From Gorsachius magnificus (lineage: Eukaryota > Chordata > Aves > Pelecaniformes > Ardeidae): a DNA stretch of 64,000 nt. Location of the stretch: assembly GCA_034008185.1 (NCBI GenBank), contig CM067082.1:52535586-52599585 (forward strand), read 5' to 3'. Numbering within the stretch: position 1 is the stretch's first letter; each line of letters begins with the position of its first letter. Position numbers and translations under genes: made by a program. Shown here in pieces: positions 13,727 to 24,300 of this stretch. Under the pieces are notes generated by a model. That model did not search any database and was not told the origin of the DNA. It was given only the letters and a program-made list of their open reading frames with translations.

Positions 13727-15639
13727 AGAGCTAAGCCATAGTGTAATATTAACCATATGCCCCATACGAGATTGACAGAGATTTTGCACTTATTCCTGAA
13801 GGTCTGTGCTGGGCTAAAGGTTACCATATGCTCTAGGAATGCTCCACAAACACCAATGAGTGACCATGGAAGTTGGAAACTTGAAGTTACTGTACAGTCG
13901 AAGGTGGTTAATTGCAGCTTCTACAACCTGTTTGCCCAGGTATATAGAGCATTCAACTGCTTGGTTACAAGGGATGTTAGCTTTTCTCCTCACACCTGAC
14001 TGGCTGATTTTCTACATACCATTTAAAAGAAAAGGCAAAAAAGTGGTTTTCAAACAGAATAGGAGTTCTTCTCCAGAGTGGCTTCCACAGACCTTTATGA
14101 GTCCAACAGCGACTGGTCAGGAAGAGAGATGAAGAGCCATAGCAGAATGGCTTAGAAAGGAAAGGGAATTGAGTTTTTAGCACGAAAAGTAAACTCTGAT
14201 ATTGCCAGCAACTGTTTTCTGGTTATGCTGTAAGGTCTCCATCTATTTCGCAAGTAGTTAACAACTCCTTCCACACACCTCATGCGTCAGGCAGCATCCC
14301 TTGGCATCTGATGTAGGCAAAGGCATGTGATAAATATTTTCCAAGAGCGCTCAACTCTTTTAAGTGTTATGGACGTTTTGTCCTAAATAGAGAGCAAGAA
14401 CACAGATGAACATCAATGAACATAGATCCATGGAAGCTACATTTATACTGACAAATGGTGACTGTCATTCTTCAAGGACTGTGAAAGCCGGGACAAGAAA
14501 AGTGGGGCAGGCAACCACATCAGAAGCATGAACAAGATAGGGTTTATATCACTGTATTGTGGGGCCTGACTATAGTCAACAGAAATGGAAAGGAAATAGC
14601 TGCATGGGTCTGCCAATGTCACCTGGATGGAGCTGTGTTCAGACTGAGCGATAGGTGCCCTTGTCCCAGGCATGCCTCAAGCTGTGGGGGAAGATATTCC
14701 TCCATGGGAAAGTATCTCCTCATTCACAGAAACTGAACAAAGGAACAGGCTGAGATGAGAAATGCCAAGTTAAACCCCATAGGAAAGTGCCCTCAAGACA
14801 CGCATGGGACATCCTCTGCCACTGCAAAGTGTGAACTCAAGAACACAGATTATAGAATAACAATAGGTGCAAAAACCACTGGAAATCAATCTGATGTGGG
14901 GTTGGAAGGCAAAGTGGGAATCGGGACTTCCAACAGTATCATCCAGCCATTCTCCTATGGTCTTGGTTCAAATGTTCAAAAAGGGATGGTGATTTAGGTT
15001 CTGAATTGCACCAGAGTCCATTAGGGCACCTCTGTCCCCACCATCTAAGCAGCTGAATAATCTGTCACAAAATGCCTGCCCTGACATCTCAGCAAAGAGC
15101 TCCAACAAACCCACTGGCTTCTTTGGAAAATTTGTCCCCATCCACATTTTATTCCTTCTTCACAAATGAAAAAAAAACCCAGGAAAACAAAAAACAGCAA
15201 AGCCATTTCCACGTGATAGAAGATGTGAGAGACATTGCTAATAAAGTGACCTGAGCAGGAAAACATGTCAAAAGTTATTTTATTAATCCAGACACATAGG
15301 AGAAGACAGGGTGCAGGATTCTGATGCTAAGCTTTTCCCTAAAGGTATGGGAAGGACAGGCTGCAACCGAGCAAAAAGGAACACAGAAGAAAACCTAAAT
15401 ACTGAAGGCTGGAAGGAAAGCATTGCCCGTCATCCTCAGCGGCAGAGTAGAGCCCTGCAGCTGGATTCCCACTTCCCACTTTCAGGAAAAACCCTCCAAA
15501 AAGACGAAAGAGCAAGCTCAGTGCTGATTAGGAAGCAGGTCTGGTTAACATTATGAAAGGAACTGTATTTCCCTTCCCCCAGCCTCTTCAAGGGCCAGAG
15601 ATTTGTGTGCAAAATAGCTTGAGTTGTTCCCTGTGGTCA

Positions 15640-16070
15640 AAGACTGGTGTTTTATTTATTTGCGGTCAGTAACATTGGACTTCTGTCATATTTTGCTGTG
15701 GTACTCTATTATTTAATAAAGTCCTGTGGACACTGGCCAATGCCTTCGCTTGATGGGGACTACTTTCTGGCATTGCACCTGGCCAACTGGATTATTTTTT
15801 TTATTGAGAGCGCAGGGGAATTAAAGGTACAAGAAATTGGTTTATAGCCCGAAAGAAGGGGAGTTGTCAACCCCCACAGCGTTGTTTTTTTTTTTCCTTA
15901 ACGCGTTAGATGAATACAGCTGCTTATGCCACAGAGCACTTGTGTGTATATATCAAGCTGCTTTTAAATCCTTCTAAATAGTGCATGCCTCGGTGATTTC
16001 CCCTTGCGACCAAAGCAATAATGTGCTTGTCCACTGCTTAAGAAAGTGTTGGGTTGATCCTTTCTAAAAG
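15640..16070. promoter_or_regulatory. Candidate conserved non-coding element
   Basis: Repeat-free block with TCAAAGA (TCF-like), ATTTAATAAAG, AACGCGTTAGA and a long T-run at 15886-15897. It has no coding frame with domain content. Regulatory role is inferred from texture only. Confidence 0.2.
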
Positions 16071-17583
16071 TCCGGTGCGAGACCCCTCCAAGAGCTCCTT
16101 ACTCCCCTGTCCCAGGAAGGCAACCCGGCTCTTGCAGTCTCCTGTGCTGGCAGCCGTCCACCGTAGTCAGATTTTATAACCTTTCCTCAAGGCAAGGACC
16201 CTTACTGCTGCTCACCAGAGCCTTTGTTCCCATCCTGCAGACCTGAATCTTGGACATTATCAGACATCTAGGCTGGAGGCATAACGCAGTGATGCCGTAA
16301 TACCAGTCCTGCTATTGCAGGGACGAAGACGGTGTGAAAACAGGGACCCCTCTGGCTTCTTAGTGAGAACATTTCAAGACGGCAGCTACTAGGCCTGGGA
16401 AAATAAACCAGGGGACTTAGAGAAGAGAAAATTATAAACTGTTGAAGTTCTGGAGTACTTCCAGGTATTCAAACAGGTAATAGATTTGTTTAAATAAGTG
16501 GAAATAGTTTCAAAATGTCAACTTTGCCACATTGTCTAGCTTCTCCTTTCTGGTCCAGCTCCAGTCCGGGAGGTTTCTTCATGTGTGAGCTCAGAGGAAA
16601 GCACCTACTGCAGACTATAGCAAAACCCCACAGCATTTCAGCAGGAAATTTTCAGCTGGCACACGTTAATGCTTTCATCATTTCTTGTTGGGGAAACGCT
16701 TATATGACCTACTGCCCAAATGGCATCAAGGAACTCTCCACAGAACTAAATAAGTAAGCTAGATAAATGCATGGCTTGTTACCTTCCCTGTTGCCACAGT
16801 CCTTAAGGCTGTTGGGATCCTTATAACTAAAACACATATTGTGGCCAAAACTTTATAGCCAGTTTCAATTAAGTAGGTGGCCCAAAAGAGCAGTGCCCCT
16901 ACTGACTCCCAAAGGCCACCAACAGAAAGCAACAGATATGTCAAAAATAAAAAAATATAACAGTATTTTATCTAGGATGCAGTACATAAGTATATTTGCT
17001 TATCACAGGAATAACATTTTTGAATCTATGCGGATAACCGATTGAACTCCACACACAGTTTATTTTAAGATCTTTTAGCCTTCTTGATATCCAGCATTAA
17101 TTTGGGATAAAGACTGCTATTTGGATCTTTCAAAAACTGTTCTTTTTCTCTGCAGCCCTGGCTAGGACAGTAATAATATACTCATGAAGTACAACTGCCT
17201 ACCTGTAAATATTTTATAAATACGAATGGACTATAACTTCAACACCTCTGAGGTTCTGTAGATACTGTGTTTGATCCAGAGATATGGGAAAACAAGGCAG
17301 ATGGTGATTATTGGTTACTCACGAGAACTGTTGCTAGTTAGGAGATGACACAGATCTCCCAATTCTCGTCAATGTTCACAGACTTCAAGACAATTCCCCT
17401 TATTTATGTTATCAATCACAAATCAGGTCAAAGATTGGCACCATTTTGTATTTAGCTCAGCATCCTATGGAACTGAAACTTGGGCAATCCTGCTGGCCAA
17501 ACTTAACCAAATTTGACAAACTGAACTCAAAGTTCTTCTATGAAGCTTGAAAAAAATATACAGCTGTATAAAAGGGAAGTATA

Positions 17584-17616
17584 AGGGGGAGAGAGAGGGG
17601 GAGAGGGAGAGAGAAA
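17584..17616 (+). repeat. Purine (GA/GGGA) simple repeat
   Basis: An uninterrupted purine run of ~33 bases just downstream of TATAAAAGG at 17567-17575. Such polypurine tracts can form triplex DNA. Confidence 0.85.
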
Positions 17617-18059
17617 GACCAGGAGTGACCAGCATGGTTCACTCATGGAAAAGCCAAAGCTGAAAGAATCCACTCTGGTGAAAGCTGATGAAAATCTGAC
17701 TCAGTTCACTCCGTTGCTCGGAGAGTGACTTGTTCCTCCATATGCTCCACAACAAAAGCACTCCTGATGTCAGTAACATGTGGAGAGAGCAAATATTTCT
17801 CAATTGCAAATGATTCATTGACTCAATAAGCATCTGTCCCAAACATCTGATATATATTTAAAATTCCATCTATTTTCTAAAAAATATTCCTTATTTTTTG
17901 TGTGATCAAAACCAAACGACAACAGTAAAAAAGGTAACAGGATAGTCTTTTTTTGTGATCAGAGGCAAAAGCTGTTTACCATTGGTGTGGACCAGATTGG
18001 GAGGAATTCTTTGCTAAAGCCCTTCAGCTGCTTCTTTCTCAAGCAGAAGAAACAGAACA

Positions 18060-18430
18060 CGTGCAGGTAACTCTGGGGCTGTTAGCAACCAGCGATGCTA
18101 CTGGGGTCTGTGGGGGGAACAATTTGGCAGGGGAGGTGCTGATAACATTCCTGCGCAGAGGGCTATTCCCAAAGGCAATTAGTGACTCAGGCTGCCACCC
18201 GCACACCCCCCCAGGAGGACGTGGCTCCAGCTCCCAGTCACACCCTTCACCCCTGGTCTCCTATCAGATGACTTTGCCATGCACGGGAACCAGCATAAGT
18301 TACAGATCAATTTATCACTTCAGAGCTCGATCAAACACCAGCCCCTCAGGTCACTGCAGCTCCAGCCACATATGAATCAATATTTAATAAGGAATTAAAA
18401 TTCTCTTGCAATTGCTTTTAATTTGTGCAC
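18060..18430. promoter_or_regulatory. Candidate regulatory block with clustered GATA-type sites
   Basis: It contains GCTGATAACA, CCTATCAGATG and TTTATCACTT, three GATA-type cores in ~200 bases. A homeodomain-rich run follows (TATTTAATAAGGAATTAAAA, then CAATTGCTTTTAATTTG). No repeat signature is seen. Given the likely GATA6 side of MIB1, autoregulation is a reasonable but untested guess. Confidence 0.3.
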
Positions 18431-19384
18431 AGCATTTGCTTAGGATTGCAGAGCAGGGTTTCTCCTGTGCAGTCAAATGACTGAATTTTGAAGGCCAGCT
18501 TCCGCTGTGTGTCTGGAGTTACACTCCTCTTCTCCTGGATGATCCGGAGCAGGACACTGCAGCTCCCTGCACCCATTTCCCTCCCCCCCCCCCATCTAGA
18601 AACAAAGCAGCCTGATCCCAGGGATCGCTGCACGCTGAATCCCTCTGCAGTGTGCAGCGCAGTGGGAATGTGAAGGAGCATGACACAAGGGCAAACTGTG
18701 CATTTTAATGTCTTTTCTTTTTCTTCCCCCTTTTTGCTGGATTAAGCTTTTTTTAACATAACAGGGCTGACTCTGGGTGTCTGGGTTAGATTTAAAGTTC
18801 AATGAGGTTCTTTATTTTTCCAGGAAACACTCTTCCTTCCTCTCCTTCCGTGATTGTTCCCGCAGGTTTTAGAGTTTCTTGTTGGGTTTTTTTTTCTTTC
18901 CCTTCCGGGTATGACCTTTGTTCAGTTGCTCTTTTATCAAAAGGCTTGTGGGTCTCACCAAAGGTTTCAACACAGTTGTGCTCCCAGTTGAGCGTTAGCT
19001 GGGCAGACGGCAAGTCTTGGAGCTTCAGGCATGGGCTCAACCCGTGCTTGGTTCTCACCTTACTCCACATGGAGATTTACACCTCCCAACAGACTTGCAT
19101 GAGGGCTGTTGCCCTCATCAACTCAAGAGTTCATTCCTACGACAAGCAAGGAAGGCTACAAGAAAGGCAAGGTGTTTTGCCTTTGCTTTGCAAGGTTTAA
19201 GGCAGCATTTCTGGGAACTGAAGTCCCCTCTTGAAGCAGCAACACCTTCGTTATGCAGACATATCAAGGCTTTTCATGAAACCTATGTGTCTGTGTGTAT
19301 TAAATAATATAGAAATAAAACCTGCCATCTTCCTCCATCACTTCGCACAAGTCTCTCTTCTCCACCGCTGTGTAAGCACTCACC

Positions 19385-19620
19385 ATCCAGCAAACTTCAC
19401 TATGTTTATTCTGAGCTGCCCAACACCACTCTCCTGGCAGAGAAAACAAGACCTCAGACAAGTTTTGTCTGACCTAAAGCCTCCACATCTTTTCTGTCTT
19501 TTCAGCACGGTTCATTTGGCTCATGACTGCTCCTGCCCTTCTTTGCTAAGGATCCCTCATAGGCCAGCCTTACAATGAATATTGCCCTGCCTGCTGCCAA
19601 CTTGATTGCCTGCTGTCTTT
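19385..19620 (+). repeat. Unnamed diverged repeat, copy 1
   Basis: It shares ordered blocks with 21185-21420: CTCTCCTGG, AAGACCTCAGA, TTGGCTCATGACT, CTCCTGCC and AAGGATCCCT in the same order and spacing. Family unknown to me. It may be an old interspersed repeat or a local duplication. Confidence 0.6.
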
Positions 19621-19879
19621 GCCAGTCTGATAATGCATGTATAAACACTTTAAACATTCATCGGGCTGTCTAAGCTGCTCATCTTGGAAGGCTCATCCAG
19701 AACCTCACTGCTCAAATGGTGGGAATTTCCCCTTAAATCTACAGTTTGCGTCTCACCGTACTCATTCATACTCCTGTATACTCCTTATAATCACTTATAC
19801 TATTTTTTTCTTATACTTACTGTCCTTTGGTTCCAGTTACTCTTCTTTTCTTTGCACATTTCCCCTTTTGTAGTTACTG

Positions 19880-20530
19880 AGTGTAAGAGAAGCTCGCTTA
19901 GCCTCTCACGAGACAGGTTTTCCAGCCTCCTGGTTATTCTGCTAGCCCTATGCTGCACCTATTTTCAGTGCAGATTTTTTTTTTTTTTTTTAATTCTTCC
20001 AATGAAGGCAGCTGTCCAGAGCCAGACGCAGCATTTCACACGAGGTCTCTCTCTCCAGCACCTGGCTCAGCAGTACAAATACAATGCTCCCCTCTCCCCT
20101 GGAAAGGGTTGCGCCGATACCGCATCCAACTCAAACTTCCTGTGACTCACTACAGCACCCCAGCTTTTACCTCCTCTGAACCCTTCGGCTTCAGTTCATT
20201 GCCAAAACGTTTATTATTTCTCCCTAAATGCTGCGAGATCTTATCTTCTGCAGTATTATATTTCGTGTCACTTCTGCTACTGTGATTATTCCGTTCTCCT
20301 TGCGGAGATCCAAATCCCGCTCTTTACGGATAACGTTTTCCAGCTCCAGGTCATCAGCATACTCCTACATTGATGCTTGCTGAAAATATTAATGCAACTT
20401 GGTCACTAGATTTATTTTTATGAAACTCTGCCAGGAAAACTCCCCCAAATCTATTATTTCTTTTTCCCACAAAAGTCACCACTGTTGCCTTGTTAGCCAG
20501 TTCCTTACCCATGTTAAATTATAATTTTAG
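19880..20530 (-). mobile_element. Ancient CR1/L3-like LINE relic (probable)
   Basis: The plus strand reads like the reverse complement of an old amniote CR1/L3 ORF2: TAGCCTCTCACGAGACAGG, then CCAGAGCCAGACGCAG, ATCAGCATACTC, TTGATGCTTGCTGAAAATAT and finally TTAGCCAGTTCCTTACCCAT. All frames are broken and an inserted T-run interrupts it at about 19976-19991. Identified from remembered consensus words, hence the moderate confidence. Confidence 0.5.
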
Positions 20531-21184
20531 AAGAATTCAAACATGATTAGAATAGAAATTAAGATACTACAAATGCTTAATAAAGTTGTAAAAGATTAAA
20601 AAGCTGTGTATTTTCTGCTATAAAAAAAGGAAACAACCTTGCTAGTCTGCCACAAGCAGGTTTTGATTTTTTTTTTTCCCCTCTTGGTCACTTGCCTGCA
20701 TGTATTTAATAATTCTTCTCCTCAAAATCTGTCCTGAATTTTTTTTTAGTATTTGAGGCTGGATTGACAAGGGCATAGGTATTAAAATCCCATAACAACG
20801 CCTTCTTAAATAGAGGTACTTATATTTGCTGTTCATTAACCACACATTGAATTTCCCAAACTCAATACTTTGAATCAAAGTTCTAATAAAAATCATGACC
20901 AATAATTTCATGTGTGAGTTTTTCTTAGTTTTGTGAGACAAAAATGGAGATGAAACAGCTTCTTTCTATAAGTCTTCTATTGGTGTTACGTGTGTCAGCT
21001 CTGCTTTCGTTAACCAAAGCAAAAGGAACAGGCACCCTCAATTTGAGCTAGCTGAGGTAAAAATCTGTGCTTAGAAAATAATCAGACTTGTAGGTCTTTA
21101 GGAGCTCATAGGTTTAAAGTTCTAATAACTTATTTCCCACAGTCTTTAGTTCAATCTGCTAACAGCTCCAAAAACTACAGCATC

Positions 21185-21420
21185 TCTTACTTGGCTGGAC
21201 TTTACTTCGAGCTGATGCTGCATTAACACTCCTCTCCTGGTAGTGAGGAGAAGACCTCAGATCAGCAACGTCTAACCAAGATCCTCCAAGTCTTTCACAC
21301 AGTCTTTCTGGCACGTTTGGCTCATGACTCCTCCTGCCTCCTTTTCCAAAGGATCCCTTAAACACAAGTTGAGTGAATTGCTTTGCCAGGTGCCAGTTGC
21401 AATTTCTCCTGGGAAGCACA
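21185..21420 (+). repeat. Unnamed diverged repeat, copy 2
   Basis: Second copy of the 19385-19620 repeat, same orientation, ~1.8 kb away. Identity is roughly two-thirds by eye with small gaps (for example 4 bases missing before GTTTGGCTCATGAC). The LINE relic at 19.9-20.5 kb lies between the copies. Confidence 0.6.
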
Positions 21421-24049
21421 CAGGTTGATGTTAATCTCCTGTGATTTTAGGAGATTACAAACATAATCCCTCCGGGGATGAGAAAAAAAAAAACCAAAAC
21501 ATCCTGATTTTCCTCTTCTATTCTCATATAAAGCCAGTTATATGGAAGAGAGCACCCCATAGGTCTGTTGCCTACTGAGATAGGTCTGTTCATTCCTCTT
21601 TCTGCATCAAATTGCCCTAAATTTGTGACTCTACAGCTATAGATTGCCCAGGTTTCCTTCATTCCCAAACAGGTCCATGGGTTTGGAGACATCTTACTGA
21701 ACAAATACAGCAATAAAAATCTTACTTCTATCTCTTTGGATCAGATTCAATGCTGGAGGCTAAATTAAAAGGGAAAAAAAAGCAGGTAGGAAAGAAAGAG
21801 AAGCTGCAGCAGCTGACAACAAAACTGCAAGCCAGGCCTTATCCAATGCTACCACATGCAATTCTGTTAAACTCAAAATCTGCACAAATGCTAGGCAAGG
21901 CAAAGGCTCACACAACCTATCAATCAACTCATTGGCACCAATCCACCCTTCTGGTAACCCACCACACAGCCCCCGTTTCACGCTTCCCGTCCCCTATCAG
22001 GGCAATGTGGTGCACAAGGGCCCCTTCTCCATCCCTGCTGGTTTTCCACAATGGCCTCATCACCCAGGAGCAGGCCGTTAAAGATGGGCACACACGTGCT
22101 CTGCTGCCAATACTCATTAGCAAGGACTCGACACTCTTGCAAAGCGAGGAAAACTGGGGTGGCTGAAAGCCGGTGAGCTCAGCACCCTTTCCTGGGGGTG
22201 CTCAGTGCCTCTGCAGATCAGGCCCTCGGGTGCTCAGTATGTGAAGACATGAATAGTCCTTTCTCTCTGCCCATGCTGGAGACACTGGCAGCATTGTTAA
22301 AGCACAAGCACGATCGAGTCTAACGGGGCTGAAAATTTGGCAGCGCTGCGCTGGCCTTTTTGCTTCAGCGTGATCAAATGGCAGCATTGCTCACCGAGTG
22401 TGCAAGGCATGAAAGGATTAGCTGCCCTCCCCCGCCGCAAGCAGGTGAGCCCAAACCCTTTCCAATTCACTACATGTCTGTTTACAAGTAAAACATAAGG
22501 TATAAATGCAGCTATTGTTAAGGTGAAGCAGCCATCCTGGCTGGGGACTTAGATTAGCAATTTGCCCTTTGTAAAAGGATTAGCAGAGCCCTATTGTTTC
22601 AGTGTTTATTTATCAATTTGCATTTTTAAAAGGAGGCATATATCTGATGAGGGCCCACGTTCTCCTTGTACCCTGGGCCACACCTTTTTCTTCCAACTCC
22701 CCATTACCAGAACCTACCAGAGCATTTTATAGGCCAGAAATCGAGGAGAAACCAAATCTTTGGCACTGCTACTGCTCACACAACAACATATTTTGTTGGA
22801 CTGGCTGGCGTTTGTGAGTCTTTCGGCTGAGAGCAACAGCTGGGCTGGTGCTAGCCACGTAGATCAAACACCAGAACTGGTTTCCCACTTTTCCTGAGCT
22901 GAATGCACAGATATTTACAGCCCAACCACCATAGTTTCTAAGCACGTGGGCTGCAGCATCCAGTCTGTGGCAGATCACTCCCCTACATGGATCACAGGAA
23001 CCCAAGCAATGAAGCCTTAGGATGAAGCATCTTCGTAATTAGCACCAATTCCACACTTGCAGTCTTCAAAGCCCCTCAAATAATTCATACACCTTTCACC
23101 AGGCTCACAAAAGCTTGGATTTTTCCACTGACAAGGATGGGGGTGAAGAAATTACTTGACCCGTTACGCGCAGACGTTAGCACCAATGCAGCAGTTCTTA
23201 GCATCCTAACATCTCCAATGGGTCCTCAGCTTAGGTTGCGTCGGGGGCTTACACAGTCTTTGGGAGCCCTATAAATGCGTATTTATTACTGCAATGACTA
23301 GTTCAGTCTCCACACGCCGCAGGGACTCCTCTCTGCAGTTCAAGTTGAGGGAAGAGGTTTTGCATCGAGCTGTTCGTAGCTCCACCAGGAGCATGGGCTG
23401 GCCATTTGGCAGACAACAGCTGCTTGCTTGGATTAGGTAAAAATTCCTTCGTTAGAGGGAATGGGGATATTTTGGAAGGTGAGAGAGCAGATTTTTTTAA
23501 TTAAAGTGATGCCAGTGCATTTGCACTCTAGGTGCAGCCCCACACCCCACTTTTTCATAAGATGGTGACTTAGGAAGCTATTCTTTTAAACCATAAAAAC
23601 AGTTCAGAAAACGAACAAGCATCCAGCTGTGCTAAATTACTTTCCTACTCCCCCAGGACCCAGCAGCAGACTATAGCATGTATTTTACAGGCGTATGATT
23701 TATTTACATGGAGCAACATACAGGTATTGGTTTTGACCTGCAAAACCCCTCTACGGCCGGGGACCTACACATCCAAAATCCTTCTCCCAGCCCAGGCTCC
23801 ACTGCCACAGCTGTGCTGGAGCAGGACCTCCATTCATGAGAGGGGGAGAAGCAACCGCAGGGTCTTCTCTGGCTTTTCCTAACTCCCTCCGCCCACCCAT
23901 TTCTTTTTCCCAAACAATTCTAGTTTGTTGATCATCAGGCATCTTGCACAGGCAATTCATTTTTCCTGGTCATGGGGGAAATGAGGAGGCTCTGGTGGGA
24001 CACACTGTAAAGATCTTAAAATATGTTCTGTGCTGCTGGCTTATTGCAG
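21421..24049. other. Intergenic DNA, no gene recognised
   Basis: It has an enhancer-like block near 22.4-22.65 kb (listed separately). The frame at 21750-22166 (+) starts in a Lys-rich A-tract and has no domain, so it is not called. Confidence 0.55.
22430..22650. promoter_or_regulatory. Candidate enhancer-like block with FOX and SOX words
   Basis: In ~200 bases it has GTCTGTTTACAAG (FOX), GCTATTGTTAAG and CCTATTGTTTC (SOX), CCCTTTGTAAAAGG, and TATTTATCAATTTGC (MEF2/ONECUT-like). It is non-repetitive and frame-poor. FOX, SOX and GATA combinations are typical of endoderm and heart enhancers; that use here is inference. Confidence 0.3.
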
Positions 24050-24184
24050 ATATTCTGATTCATGGTCGAAAAGGGAGGCCACGAGTGGTCTCCATTAAGG
24101 ACATGAGTTTAGGAATCATCAAGGAGCATATAAGGCAAGCGATAGGCATTCCACTCTGAGGATCATGCACAAACATTTAATAAA
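24050..24184 (+). other. Terminal-exon-like segment with poly(A) signal (unassigned)
   Basis: A pyrimidine-rich acceptor (GCTGCTGGCTTATTGCAG) is followed by an open frame of 35 codons. The frame reads ILIHGRKGRPRVVSIKDM, then GIIKEHIRQAIGIPL, and stops at 24157-24159. AATAAA follows at 24179-24184, directly before an A-rich tract. The basic, amphipathic sequence looks protein-like, but I recognise no family and no upstream exon is certain. It could equally be a retrocopy tail or chance. Confidence 0.25.
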
Positions 24185-24250
24185 AAAAAAAACAAAAAAC
24201 CAACCACAAAACAACCACAGAAGGAAGGGAGAATTGTGTTTCAAATGCAA

Positions 24251-24300
24251 GGGACAGACCCTGTCCCACGGAGCTTACAATTTACATTTAGATTAGCACA
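24251..24300 (+). mobile_element. Possible L2-type LINE 3' relic
   Basis: GGGACAGACCCTGTCCCACG followed by GAGCTTACAA resembles the 'accctgccc...gagcttaca' core of L2 3' ends. Very short and old, called from memory. Confidence 0.3.

Larger units (their letters stand above)
13601..19380. other. Intergenic DNA, transition to lower GC
   Basis: No gene is recognised. Holds an (AAAC)n microsatellite (13706-13726), a TATA-like TATAAAAGG (17567-17575) followed by a GA/GGGA tract (17584-17616), a C-run (18583-18593) and two enhancer-like blocks listed separately. Confidence 0.6.

Noticed and set aside
19684..20145. 153-codon plus-strand open frame
   Set aside because: It overlies the decayed LINE relic and a T-run that yields Phe-rich translation. 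Not a gene.
21750..22166. 138-codon plus-strand frame starting with a Lys-rich stretch
   Set aside because: The Lys-rich start comes from an A-tract. There is a donor-like AAGCAG|GTAGGA, but its phase does not fit the terminal-exon-like segment at 24050.
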